Below are positions 52,438-62,900 of a stretch of 64,000 nt of DNA, piece by piece (the first letter of the stretch is position 1; every line of letters starts with the position of its first letter). The translations under genes were made by a program, and so were the position numbers. The DNA lies in NCBI GenBank assembly GCA_937944405.1, contig CALDYR010000041.1:1-64000 (forward strand). Direction: 5' to 3'. The notes under the pieces were generated by a model, which saw only the letters and a program-made list of their open reading frames with translations, did not search any database and was not told where the DNA came from. The DNA is from an uncultured Pirellulaceae bacterium (GTDB lineage: Bacteria; Planctomycetota; Planctomycetia; Pirellulales; Pirellulaceae).

Positions 52438-52887
52438 ATGTCACGTCGCAGCCGCGCCCGAGCGATTGTTCTGCAGATCCTCTACCAAGACGATCTCAAT
52501 CCAACTCAACCCGAAGATGTAAAAATTCGGTTCGTAAATTCTCGATTGAAGAACAATCAAGCCTTGGTCAAATTCGCGGATGGACTAATCATCGGTGTAC
52601 GACAGCATCGACACGACCTTGACGAAAGACTGGCTAAAATCGCAGACAATTGGCGGCTATCGCGGATGGCAGCGACCGACCGTAACGTGCTGCGGTTGGG
52701 CGCCTATGAATTGCTGCACACCGACACCCCGGCGCCGGTGGTCATCAACGAAGCGATCGAATTAGCACGACGATACGGCACCGATCAGTCGGCTCAATTT
52801 GTTAACGGCGTGTTGGACCGACTGTTGAAACGGACTAAAATTGCTGCTGACCAAACGACCAATCAAGAACCGACCGATTCACTGTAA
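52438..52887 (+). CDS. nusB: Transcription antitermination factor NusB
   Basis: Binds boxA RNA with NusE (S10) to promote rRNA antitermination. 149 aa from the ATG at 52438 (the tracked start at 52408 adds an unlikely leader). SRRSRARAIVLQILYQDDL, WRLSRMAATDRNVLRLGAYELL and VVINEAIELARRYGTDQSAQFVNGVLD are the NusB hallmarks. It lies between ribH and ftsY. Confidence 0.95.
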   Translation: MSRRSRARAIVLQILYQDDLNPTQPEDVKIRFVNSRLKNNQALVKFADGLIIGVRQHRHDLDERLAKIADNWRLSRMAATDRNVLRLGAYELLHTDTPAPVVINEAIELARRYGTDQSAQFVNGVLDRLLKRTKIAADQTTNQEPTDSL

Positions 52888-52901
52888 TAAGACTATCCGC
52901 C

Positions 52902-53936
52902 ATGGCGCGCTGGAACCCGTTCGGATCATCCGACAAAAAAAAATCTGACGACGATTCAACTCAGGCTAAAACACAAGCTTCTCGCGATTCTGATTCCGGC
53001 AATCAGCCAGCCCCCAAAAAGGGGCTGCTGGGCGGCATCCGCCAGGCGATGAAGAAAACGATGGAGGTGCTCAACACCGACATCCGCGATTTGGTTAAAG
53101 ATGAAGGGCGCCTTGTAGACGATCAATTCTTGGACGAACTTTACGCCTATTTGATCAAAACCGACATGGGCAATGGGCCGGCCGCGAAAATTCGTGACGA
53201 TATCAAATCGAAGTATCGCGCTCGAAAAATGACCTTGGTGCAGTTGATCGATTCAGCCAAAGGCACGATCACCGGGATCATGCAACAAGACACCGCCAAT
53301 ATCAACATGGCCGCATCAGGTACCACCGTCATCATGGTCGTAGGCGTCAACGGTGCCGGCAAAACCACGTCGATCGCCAAATTGGTGAACCTATTTAAAA
53401 AGCAGGGCAAAAGCGTGGTGCTGGGGGCCGGTGATACCTTCCGCGCCGCAGCAGTTGAGCAGTTATCTATCTGGGCCGACCGGATGGGCGCAGAAATCGT
53501 CACCGGACGCCAAGGCAGCGACCCGGCCAGCGTGGCCTACAAAGCGGTCGATACCGCAATCAAATCTCAAGCCGATATCTGTATTGTTGACACCGCCGGA
53601 AGATTGCAAACACAGAATAATTTGATGGATGAACTGGGACGAATCCGGCGCGTGATACAAAAAGTGTCTGCTGACGCACCGCACGAGGTGCTGTTGGTGT
53701 TGGATTCTACCGCCGGACAAAACGCGATTTCACAGGCCCGTGGTTTCGGTGAAGCGGCCGGCTGTACCGGCATCGTTTTAGCTAAGCTTGACGGATCGGC
53801 CAAAGGCGGCGTCGCGATTCCCATTCGGCAAGAATTCGGATTACCCGTAAAATTTGTTGGGCTTGGAGAAACGCCTGAAGATTTTGCCAAATTCGATGTC
53901 GCCGCCTACGTTGACGCCCTGTTTGATACCACGTAA
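52902..53936 (+). CDS. ftsY: Signal recognition particle receptor FtsY
   Basis: GTPase that docks SRP-ribosome complexes at the membrane. 344 aa. After a short charged region come the helical N domain (~40-140) and the G domain: VGVNGAGKTTSIAKL, GDTFRAAAVEQL, DTAGRLQTQNNLMDEL, AKLDGSAKGGVAI. The long acidic A domain of the E. coli protein is reduced to ~35 residues. It starts 14 nt after nusB. Confidence 0.95.
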   Translation: MARWNPFGSSDKKKSDDDSTQAKTQASRDSDSGNQPAPKKGLLGGIRQAMKKTMEVLNTDIRDLVKDEGRLVDDQFLDELYAYLIKTDMGNGPAAKIRDDIKSKYRARKMTLVQLIDSAKGTITGIMQQDTANINMAASGTTVIMVVGVNGAGKTTSIAKLVNLFKKQGKSVVLGAGDTFRAAAVEQLSIWADRMGAEIVTGRQGSDPASVAYKAVDTAIKSQADICIVDTAGRLQTQNNLMDELGRIRRVIQKVSADAPHEVLLVLDSTAGQNAISQARGFGEAAGCTGIVLAKLDGSAKGGVAIPIRQEFGLPVKFVGLGETPEDFAKFDVAAYVDALFDTT

Positions 53937-54058
53937 TCGAATCGACCGCTCAACATGTCTCCGGTGTCCAAAAGCGGTTCGCTCCAACCGCAATAATTGA
54001 CCGATCAGGCCGGAGGCGTGGGTTATTGAAGACGTGGGTTCCGAGCCCCTGTGGCTGC

Positions 54059-54835
54059 TTATTTAGCGCGCGGAGGCTTGCTGCCGGGTTTTGAATTAAC
54101 GTTTTCCATTACCCAGCGATTGACATCTCCCAACAGCGCGTCTGAAATCTGATCGTCGCCGGGATATTGACGCAACGTCAGGGAAAAACCAGCGATGTGG
54201 AGTAGTCGCAACTGTTCGCATAGTTGCTGTTGTTGGAAATGAGTTGATTTGCGGCAGTGCGCCCAGAAAACGGGTAGCTTCCTTGAATGATCCCAACGGC
54301 ACAAAGGCGTGCCTGTCACCGGCAATGGGCCGTTTATCGCCAGCACCCCAGCAAACAATTCCGGTCGTTCCAAAGCAACCCGAAACGCCATCGTTGCGCC
54401 CGCACCGCCCCCCGCTAAAAAGATTCGTTGTGGATTGATGTTGAATCGGGATCGCGCTTCCGCAACGGCCCCCACCACCGCGTCGTGCGCTGCGTAAATG
54501 GATGGATTGTCTTGCGTCCAAGCTTCATCTGTTGACGCGATTGTCGGTGCCACGGCAACATAATTCCTCATGCTCACACGCGGCATAATTTCATGCACCT
54601 CGCTGGCGTTCTGTTGGTCCGCGTGCAACCAAACAATCAGCGGGTAAGCGTAGTTCCGTTCGTAGTGCATCGGCACGAATACCGATGGATCTTGGCTACG
54701 CCGCAAAACGGTTGATGACTGACCATCGGCATTGTCTTGGCGACCAACCTTCCCTCTTTGCGATGCAATTGGTCCTAGTGTTCGGATCTCCTGATTCGAT
54801 GCCATCGCCAGTGGGCTGATCTTAATGCGGTTCAT
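54059..54835 (-). CDS. Alpha/beta-hydrolase-fold protein, apparently lacking catalytic Ser and His
   Basis: About 258 aa from the ATG at 54835 (the tracked 54874 start is a TTG). YAYPLIVWLHADQQNASEV and FNINPQRIFLAGGGAGATMAFRVAL place it in the phospholipase/carboxylesterase (feruloyl-esterase-like) group. The nucleophile motif, normally GFSQGG, reads GGGAGA, with Gly at the Ser position. The usual C-terminal GH is replaced by YPGDDQIS. It is probably non-hydrolytic, perhaps a binding or structural protein, or uses unusual residues. Confidence 0.7.
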   Translation of the reverse strand: MNRIKISPLAMASNQEIRTLGPIASQRGKVGRQDNADGQSSTVLRRSQDPSVFVPMHYERNYAYPLIVWLHADQQNASEVHEIMPRVSMRNYVAVAPTIASTDEAWTQDNPSIYAAHDAVVGAVAEARSRFNINPQRIFLAGGGAGATMAFRVALERPELFAGVLAINGPLPVTGTPLCRWDHSRKLPVFWAHCRKSTHFQQQQLCEQLRLLHIAGFSLTLRQYPGDDQISDALLGDVNRWVMENVNSKPGSKPPRAK

Positions 54836-55298
54836 AGTTCGCCAGGAAGGGGGAGGTTGATTGCCGAAGTTCAAAGGTTGTAAAAAAGATGCTTAGGCAA
54901 GTCAACGCTGTTATCGCAGAGGAAGAAATACAGCCAAAATTCACCGCTGCTAGCGAACCAAAACAGCACTGCACGATGCCGCTATGCTTCGCACGATCAC
55001 AGTTGAGTTCTCAATTCACAGCCAAACCTCACAACCAAATTCATCATTGGCGCACCCTATAAACGGCTTGGAAAACTAAAACCTGGTGGTTGGCCAAAAC
55101 TTGAAATTGGGATGTGGCTGGATAGCAGCCACCCAAAAGGGACGGGGCAAGTGGATGTCGAATCTTCCGACATCCATCTGATCTCTATTCTCAACAGCCC
55201 GTCGCAACGATTGCCTTTGACAAAATTCGCAACCAAATCAACCCCGATGGTTCGAAAAAAACAAGTCCACGGGTCGAAAAACAGCGCGGTCAAATAGC
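54836..55298. other. Intergenic region, no supported gene
   Basis: About 460 bp between two minus-strand genes; no hairpin or ORF of interest. Confidence 0.45.
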
Positions 55299-56276
55299 CT
55301 ACAACAAATCCTTCACTTCTTCGGCTTCCTCTTTCAATTCTGCCATCGTGGCGTCCATTTTCTGCCGGCTGAATTCGTCGATTTCAAGCCCTTGTACAAT
55401 CGAGTATTCGCCGTCTTTGCACGTTACGGGAAACGAGTAAATCAGTCCTTTTTCGATTCCGTAACTGCCATCGCTGGGGATCGCCATACTGACCCAGTCA
55501 CCTTCGCCGGTGCCTTGAAACCATGTTCGCATATGAGCGATTGCGGCGTTGGCAGCCGACGCAGCGCTCGATGCTCCGCGCGCTTCGATGATCGCGGCGC
55601 CGCGTTTTTGAACGGTAGGAATAAATGTTTCCCGATACCAATCTTGGTCTACCGAATCGGTCGCTGGTTTTTCACCGATGATTGTGTTGGAGATGTCAGG
55701 GTATTGAGTCGCCGAATGGTTGCCCCAGATCGTCATTTTGGACACCGTTGTTGAATCCACATCAAGTTTCGTAGCCAATTGGCTGATCGCACGGTTATGA
55801 TCCAATCGCGTCATCGCCGTGATATTCCCAGGTTTAATCGAAGGTGCGTTGGCCATCGTGATCAACGCATTGGTGTTCGCGGGGTTGCCGACGACCAAAA
55901 CACGGATGTCTTTTTTGGCATGCGCGTCGATCGCTTTGCCTTGGACGGAGAAGATTTTCGAATTCGCGGTCAGCAAATCTTTACGCTCCATACCTTTTTT
56001 GCGCGGCATCGCACCAACAAGCAACGCGAAATCAGCATCCTTAAACGCAACATTAGGATCGTCGGTAGCTACAATCCCTTTTAACAACGGAAATGCACAG
56101 TCATCTAATTCCATTACCACGCCATTGAGGGCGTTAAGCGCGGGGGGAATCTCCAGCAATTGCAAGATCACAGGTTGGTCAGGGCCCAACATATCTCCAG
56201 CGGCGATGCGAAACAGTAGGCCGTAACTAATTTGCCCTGCGGCACCGGTAACGGTAATTCTCAGAGGAGACTTCAT
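55299..56276 (-). CDS. mdh: Malate dehydrogenase
   Basis: NAD-linked malate/oxaloacetate interconversion. 325 aa from the ATG at 56276; the tracked N-terminal 50 residues from 56426 look non-coding. Rossmann start [19 protein letters not shown], substrate loop [27 protein letters not shown] and the catalytic His in [13 protein letters not shown]. This is the cytosolic-type (type 2) MDH. It stands alone. Confidence 0.94.
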   Translation of the reverse strand: MKSPLRITVTGAAGQISYGLLFRIAAGDMLGPDQPVILQLLEIPPALNALNGVVMELDDCAFPLLKGIVATDDPNVAFKDADFALLVGAMPRKKGMERKDLLTANSKIFSVQGKAIDAHAKKDIRVLVVGNPANTNALITMANAPSIKPGNITAMTRLDHNRAISQLATKLDVDSTTVSKMTIWGNHSATQYPDISNTIIGEKPATDSVDQDWYRETFIPTVQKRGAAIIEARGASSAASAANAAIAHMRTWFQGTGEGDWVSMAIPSDGSYGIEKGLIYSFPVTCKDGEYSIVQGLEIDEFSRQKMDATMAELKEEAEEVKDLL

Positions 56277-56517
56277 GCTAATTTTCCTGACATTCAAATG
56301 GTTTGCGTTAAGACGAACGGCGGCTGGCGATTGACGACCGGCGGTCTGCGACCGGCGATTAAGATTGAAAGTCTGCCCCACACCGCAGGCGTAGAAATTC
56401 AAGTGATCCATGCGTCGGGGCTTCACTGCGCCCCGCGTGCTCAGCCTCTGTCCAGAATGTCCGAATATCGTTTAGACACAGCAAAACATCAAGTGGTGCG
56501 GACTCAATCGAGCGGTC

Positions 56518-58041
56518 CTAATCATCAATTTGATGCTCGAATTGGCTCAAGTCGATCTTCTCGGGCAGCGCTTCAGAATCGCGGGGCGCCAAACGGCCAC
56601 CCCGGTTTTTATTACGCGCTATTACAAACCAAACCGCCAACCAGAACGCCACAAAAAAGATAAGCAACAAAACACGTATCAACGGGTCTACCCCGTGAGC
56701 ACTCGTGTTATCCGCTGCGACCTCAAATCGATGAGCGATCACTAACGGACTCACTTGGCCGGATTGATCAGCATCGACCGAGACCTTAGATCGGTATTTA
56801 ATAAATCGGTAGAAGTGCCCTTCCAATTGTGCAGACCTGCCCTCAAGTTCCCCCGGCGTCATCCCCGACGGCAACTCCGGCACGCAAACCGTTATCGGGA
56901 ACTGTTCGAACCTAATACTTTCATTCCCCGTCGTTCTCACCACGACGTCTCGGCCGCCTAAATCGGGAAATAGACTAACTTGGAAATAGCGATTCACCCC
57001 GACTTGCGATTGCCGATCTTGGTCGACAATTTCAATGGGCACGCACTGCCGCAAACGCCCCGCCAGCGTTATCGCGTCACCAAAGTAATTCGTTGGGGCC
57101 GACATCAAATCGGTAAAACTGATTCCGCCACTGGCCCGAACATCGGCCGAAGGTTCCGAAGATTGCAGCGCTCTGGCTGCCGCCAACATTTGATAGAAAG
57201 CATCGGAATCGTGTTGAGAAAACGGTTTGCTGTTCTGTTGCCGCACGTCGTCAAACAAACCAACATCCACGCCACATGCGGCAAGTTCGATTTGTCCGGC
57301 ACTTACCGCCATCTCCGAGTCCGCATGGGTCGGGAACCAGGCAAAACGTTTGGCGATGAACAACGGCACTTCCGCGACGGCAACGGTGTCGCGATTTCTG
57401 GCTCCATTGTTTCCATCGCTTCGGTTTTGGATACTTACCTTTAGCGATCCATCCTCCGGGTTCGCCTGCGCAGCGACGGTGTTGTAAAAGAATCCGGTAA
57501 ATTCAATCGGTTGGTCCAGCGACTGATTCAGCCTCAGCTTCCGGGGCGCCGACCGCGTCATCAGAAACACTGGCTGTCCAGAATCGTCTAAGCACTGCGC
57601 GATGTAGACGCCTTTGAGTTCTGGGGTCGCGATCTCCGAAGCAAAACGCAGTTGGCTCAAACGTTGAAGCGTCAAAGCCCGATGGAAAGTCCAGAATCGA
57701 AATCTCGGCGGTGACTCCAACAATTGCTGCCAAGAAACAGCTGAGGAAAACTGACTCCACTTTTCAAAGTTAGCCGAAGAAACTTTCGCACTCCGGAACA
57801 ACAGCTTCAACAGTTGAGCGTCGCCGAGGTCGAGCGCATCTCCGCCGGTCAAATCGTAAGCCTCGCTGACCGAAAAACCCGAAAGTTGGATCGCCATATC
57901 CCCGTTGGATTGGGCGACGACCGGACGAGCGCGTATCAAGCCAACCACGGGCACCACCAACAACGCGATCGAAAACGCAATCCCAAACAACAAAGAACAA
58001 TCGCGCGTCCCTCCCTTCCCAACCTTGCGAAATGCCATCAT
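56518..58041 (-). CDS. Membrane-anchored protein with repeated beta modules, family unknown
   Basis: 507 aa. One N-terminal membrane segment or signal (LLFGIAFSIALLVVPVVGLIRA, ~16-37), a large extracytoplasmic part, a second membrane helix near the C-terminus (VLLLIFFVAFWLAVWFVIA) and a short acidic tail (DLSQFEHQIDD). The extracytoplasmic part has an OB-like strand pattern (NYFGDAITLAGRLRQCVPIE, YFQVSLFPDLGG) followed by a GHFYRFIKY...SPLVIAHRF element. A similar element occurs earlier (FFYNTV...VPLFIAKRFAW). Its start overlaps the upstream paralogue by ATGA, so the two are coupled. Function unknown. Confidence 0.75.
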   Translation of the reverse strand: MMAFRKVGKGGTRDCSLLFGIAFSIALLVVPVVGLIRARPVVAQSNGDMAIQLSGFSVSEAYDLTGGDALDLGDAQLLKLLFRSAKVSSANFEKWSQFSSAVSWQQLLESPPRFRFWTFHRALTLQRLSQLRFASEIATPELKGVYIAQCLDDSGQPVFLMTRSAPRKLRLNQSLDQPIEFTGFFYNTVAAQANPEDGSLKVSIQNRSDGNNGARNRDTVAVAEVPLFIAKRFAWFPTHADSEMAVSAGQIELAACGVDVGLFDDVRQQNSKPFSQHDSDAFYQMLAAARALQSSEPSADVRASGGISFTDLMSAPTNYFGDAITLAGRLRQCVPIEIVDQDRQSQVGVNRYFQVSLFPDLGGRDVVVRTTGNESIRFEQFPITVCVPELPSGMTPGELEGRSAQLEGHFYRFIKYRSKVSVDADQSGQVSPLVIAHRFEVAADNTSAHGVDPLIRVLLLIFFVAFWLAVWFVIARNKNRGGRLAPRDSEALPEKIDLSQFEHQIDD

Positions 58042-59687
58042 GAAAAATCCTCTTCTAACCGATCGTTCAGCTGACTGATGCGTTGAGTATCGGTCATCAC
58101 CGATGCGTCATTGGCTAATGCGCCCAGTGCCCGTGCGACGCGTTTGGAGGTGGGTTTATTGGCGATTTCAGATCCAGATTTTGTGGACCGAAAAACAACA
58201 TAAGCGATTGCTATCGCAGCGAATCCAGCAACGATAAAGAACATCATCACCGCAGCCAGCGAAGGGTGCCATGGCGATGCTGTTGACGGTGGGCGGCCTT
58301 GAGAGTTGGCGGTCCATGTTTCAGCGATCACGACCGGACAGTGGCTGACGGATTTGCTGGCGTCTTGGTATGACCTGATTTTAAAAAACCGTCCGTCGAT
58401 ACTCACCGGTACGCTGATGCTGCTAAATTTCTCGATTACCTTGACCGCCGAAGTGGCGAAACTAGCGGGCAGCGTCGCAACGTATACACAAATTAAACCA
58501 TCGTTATGGCCTTCAAGGGGGTCCACCCAGACTTCATAATACTCATCCAATTTCAACTTGGTGTTGGTGAGTGTTTTCTTACGGATGGTCAGCGCGGTCC
58601 CGGAAACCTTCACCCGTTGGCCGCGAAACGCCTGGGGTTGGCCTTTGAACTGCAGCAGGGCCCTTTCTACAACCGGAGGGGGGGCGCCCTGGTTGTTCGT
58701 GTTTGGATTCGTTTGTGTTTGCGCTGGCATAGGCATTGGCATTTTCACCCGAGCGTCACGCAGCACCGAGTCCCAAATTGCCAACCACGCCAATTTATCG
58801 CGCGGGTTACCGATGCCGGTCAAGTCCTCCACCTCTCGCATTACCAGCGGGTCAATAATCGATCGGATCGAACGCACGGCGGTTTGGCTGGCGATGGTAA
58901 AATCGGTTCCATTGGCCGACGATTTTAGCGCTGGTAATACGTCTTGGTGCCAACTGTGATCGAACGCGAAGAGATCCTCTGTCAGTTCCAATTTGCGGTC
59001 GCCATCGGACATCACCGCGATCGCTCCAAGGATCTTGGTTTGATTCTTATTGTTTTGCTGGATTAAGCTTTCAATCGCCGACTCAAACGGCAAATCATCC
59101 TTGGGGGGGGCAAGCTGCGATGCATCGATCCGGCGTAAAAGTTGATAGAAGGCTTCCCGTTGTGATTGCTCCAGCATCACAAACGTAGATTGCCAAAAAT
59201 CAATTGCCACCGGCGTTTGTTGCGGATCGGGATCGGCGACAGGATTTTGCTGGGCGGGTTCGTTTGATAATTTGCGGTTTGGTACCCCACCGTCAGATTG
59301 GAGAAGTTGGCTGGCGATAAGCTTGGACATGTGCCCTAAGTTGCCGGCTTGCGGTTGGGGCGTATTTACCGAATCGCTATTGACCGGGTGCGCATTTAAA
59401 AGAATCGCATCGGGCGCGATCTCCGTTTCAGAAAGCAGCGCTTTGATGGGAGGTCGATCAAACCCCAACCACATCCAGCGTTCGGGTTTCCCGGCTTCTT
59501 TCATCGCCACAATGACCAACAGCAGTAACCCCAGCAACGACAGCAGTCTAAGTTTAATCGCGCGATCGCCGCGACCGGGGTGTTGGCGGTTACCGTAACC
59601 GGTGTCGCGATTTTCGCCAGCTTTGGATCGCGCCGAAAAGTCCAATTTTCCTGGCGTCGCTTCGTTTTCTCTTTCGATTTCTTCCAT
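58038..59687 (-). CDS. Membrane-anchored protein, paralogue of the following gene
   Basis: 549 aa. A ~45-residue charged cytoplasmic start, a membrane helix (LLSLLGLLLLVIVAM), an extracytoplasmic region of ~380 residues with a Pro/Met-rich linker (MPMPMPAQTQTNPNTNNQG), a second helix (MMFFIVAGFAAIAIAYVVF) and a cytoplasmic tail ending in Asp/Glu. The second half (AFRGQRVKVSGTALTI, YYEVWVDPLEG, GRFFKIRSYQ...CPVVIAETW) repeats the module of the next gene. The shared topology and overlap suggest the two proteins form a complex. No family name recognised. Confidence 0.75.
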   Translation of the reverse strand: MEEIERENEATPGKLDFSARSKAGENRDTGYGNRQHPGRGDRAIKLRLLSLLGLLLLVIVAMKEAGKPERWMWLGFDRPPIKALLSETEIAPDAILLNAHPVNSDSVNTPQPQAGNLGHMSKLIASQLLQSDGGVPNRKLSNEPAQQNPVADPDPQQTPVAIDFWQSTFVMLEQSQREAFYQLLRRIDASQLAPPKDDLPFESAIESLIQQNNKNQTKILGAIAVMSDGDRKLELTEDLFAFDHSWHQDVLPALKSSANGTDFTIASQTAVRSIRSIIDPLVMREVEDLTGIGNPRDKLAWLAIWDSVLRDARVKMPMPMPAQTQTNPNTNNQGAPPPVVERALLQFKGQPQAFRGQRVKVSGTALTIRKKTLTNTKLKLDEYYEVWVDPLEGHNDGLICVYVATLPASFATSAVKVIEKFSSISVPVSIDGRFFKIRSYQDASKSVSHCPVVIAETWTANSQGRPPSTASPWHPSLAAVMMFFIVAGFAAIAIAYVVFRSTKSGSEIANKPTSKRVARALGALANDASVMTDTQRISQLNDRLEEDFS

Positions 59688-59997
59688 GTGCTTAGTTTAA
59701 CCGATGTATTTCCGCTTCGTAGATTTTTCGCAATGAAAATCAGCTGCCGGTTCACGATTGGCATCGTTTTGCACTATATTAAATGTGTCTCTTCCCACCG
59801 ATCGACTTCCACGGCGTTGTAATAAATGCTGATGATGTGATGACGTGAAACCGCAGCGCACCGCCCTTGGTACTTTTGGGACATCGTCAATGTTGCCTCG
59901 AAGCAAGGGGCTGCACATGGTTCAGCGCCGCGGGTTGGTCACCAACATCAACCAAAGTAGGCTTCTACAATTTGGCCACGTTTTAGTTTATTGAATA
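59688..59997. other. Divergent intergenic region, no supported gene
   Basis: 310 bp that must hold the promoters for both flanking genes; no clear motif seen. Confidence 0.45.
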
Positions 59998-62900
59998 ATG
60001 CCCCACTTCATATTCACCGCCGGCAAACGTTGCTCCAATAATTACGTTTGGAATGTCAATTTCCAAAAAGCATTTTTGATTTTCGTGGGATTGGTGGCAG
60101 CGCTTGGTAACGCCGCGATCGCCGAAGAACCTGCCGAAAAATTCGTGAAGGCATTGACTGAAAACGGTTACTTTGATGTGGCGATTGAGTATCTCGAAGG
60201 GGCCCAATCGGATGACCTCGTCGAAGCAAGCTATCGTCAACGAATTGCTTTCGAAAAAGCCAAAGTCTTAATTCTCAGCATTCCCAAGGAACGCAACCCT
60301 CAGAAGCGCGAACAACGGCTCGACCAAGCAAACCGTTTACTGTCCGCGTATTCCAAACAGTTAAGCGATCCCGACGAAAGCTTAGAAGTTGAGGAAATTG
60401 GTGCCAACATCAAGATCAATCGAGCAGAGACCTTTATCAGGCACTCTGAAAACCAACGACTGACCGAAAATGAAAAACAAGAGCTGTTGAAAAAAGCCCA
60501 AGCATTGCTCGATTCCGCCAGACTGCAATTTCAACAGGCGCGTCAGTCGCTGCGAACGCGGATCCAGAATTTCCAGATCGATCCTGAAGATCCTCAAACG
60601 TTTGCAAAAAAGAAACGACTGCAAGAGTCTTATATTCGCGTCCGGACAAAGCTACCTTTGGTGACAGAATTGATCGGCGACACACTGCTGGGAGATTCGG
60701 ATCGGCAACAACAAATGTTTGCCGCAGCGGTCAAAGAAAATCAAGATATCTACGACGACTATCGGGACAAAGGAGCCGCACTATTCGTGTTCGAATCGGT
60801 GATCAACGGAGCCCGCGCGGCGCAGAAATCGGGCGACCACGCGACCGCCCTGTCCATGTTAGAAAACGTATTTTTCTTAGGAGACGGGACGCTTGAACGT
60901 CGTTTAAAGAAAGCGGCGATGCTAATCGCGGTCGACAGTTGGAACGCACTGCCCCCCTATCCCTTTGAAGAGGTTGTGTCGGTGCTGGAAAAACCGATCC
61001 AGCGTCTGAACAAAAGCGAAGTCCGCGATCCCAACTGGCAACGCCTGCAACTGGAATATGCCAAAGCCCAACTAATCAATGCAGCAGATCTGAAGTCCAA
61101 AGGGGGCGCTAAAAACGCGGCGAAGTCGCGCGACCTGAATCGCGAATCAGGAAAGACCATCCGAAAAGTTGCTCGTGCCGCCGGCCCCTATCGCGCCGCT
61201 GCAAGGGCTTTGATCGAACAGTACAACCTCTCGTTTTCACAGCAATCCGACGAAGCAGAAACCAAAGAGATCAAAACGTTCACCGATGCAACAGACCGGG
61301 GCAACGAAATGATCGCCTCTATCGCGGAACTACAGAACGAAATCACTCAGGCCAAACGCGCGCTCCGCAACATCGCTGACGCAAAGAAAAAAGCGGAAAC
61401 CATCGCGCTGATCGAAGAAAACACACAGGCTTTGAACCGTAAAACGGATGAAGCCCTGGCGATGTACGAAACGGCCCTCGCACTGGCCAATGAAGAAACG
61501 CCGCGGTCGGATATCAATTCGGTCCACTACCAACGATCTATTTGTTTCTTTCTTCAGGACAAACCGTTACAGGCGGCCGTGATCGCCGAATTTTTACTCG
61601 ATAAATACCCCACCGTTGACTGGAGCAGGCAAGCCTCCACCTACATCGTCAACGGTTATTCCCAACTACTGGAGTCCGCACCGGCCGATGATCGCGATTA
61701 CGAAACAGAGAAACTGAAATCAGCCTGTCGAGAGATATGTCGTCGATGGCCAGGTTCGGACGAAGCCTCTCGAGCAGCAAGCAAAATGACGCAGATCGCG
61801 CTCAAAGCCAGCGACGCAGCAACCGCCGAAGAGTTTTTCGAACAAGTCTCACAATCTGCGCCCGCCAAAAACGCGTTAGCGTCGGCTTTAGGACAAAAAC
61901 TATGGTACGACTATCGCACCAAAAAAGATCTGCCGGAAGAAGATCGACAACAGCAATTAACTAAAATTCAGCTTTTGTTGACAGATGCAACCAGCGGTGC
62001 GGGCGGCACGATCGATTACGCGACAGCAAATGCGGCATTGTCATTGGTGGATGTTCTGGTGACGCAAAAGCAATTCGATGCGGCTCTCAAACAATTGGAA
62101 ACCGGACCTGTCGCCCCGCTGGATTTGGTCAATCAAAAGCACCCTGCGATCTCCGATCCGCGGTACGCCAGTCGCTACCGCCAAAACACTTACCGATCTG
62201 CACTACAGATTTATTTGGGAACGCTAGGAGGCGACACGGCCAATTTTAATGCGACGATCGACAAAGCCAGCGGCGTCATCTCGGCGATGAAGTCCGAACT
62301 GGAATCCAGCAAGGATCCGCATGCGGCCGCCAAACTGACCGCTATTTATCGAATCGTTGCAAGTCAATTAAACACTCATTTTGAGAGTCTTCAATCGCTT
62401 GACGATCGCAAAAAACTTGTGACGGGTTTGGCAGATTTTTTAGCGAGAATCGAACGCCAATCTTCTGATGCTTCGACGGTTATTTGGTGTGGTTCGACGC
62501 TGCGGAACATTGCTTCGACGTTGGTCCAAGAGGGCGCCAAATCCGAATCCGCCCCTTTGTTCAAACAAGCCGTTTCGGCGTTCGACCGCGCCGAAAAAAT
62601 GGGCATCAAAGAGCCCAATCTTAAACTCGCATTGCGTCAACAGCGCGCGTTGGCGTTACGTGGTAGCGCGGACTACCAAGGCGCTGTCGACGCATTTATC
62701 GAACTGTTGAAGGAAAATTCCGCCGTCAATCTCCAGATCGATGCTGCCGAAACATTGCAGATGTGGGGCGCATCAAAATCCAACAAAGACGCCTACGTCA
62801 AAGCCATGATGGGTACCGGAAAGTACAAAGACGGCAAACGTGAAAAAAACGCAATCTGGGGCTGGCGAAAACTTGTACAAGTCACCCGCAACAAAGAAAA

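Noticed and set aside
56290-56350. GC-rich alternating repeat (GCGATT...CGACCGGCG) before mdh
   Set aside because: Short and irregular; probably a low-complexity stretch.
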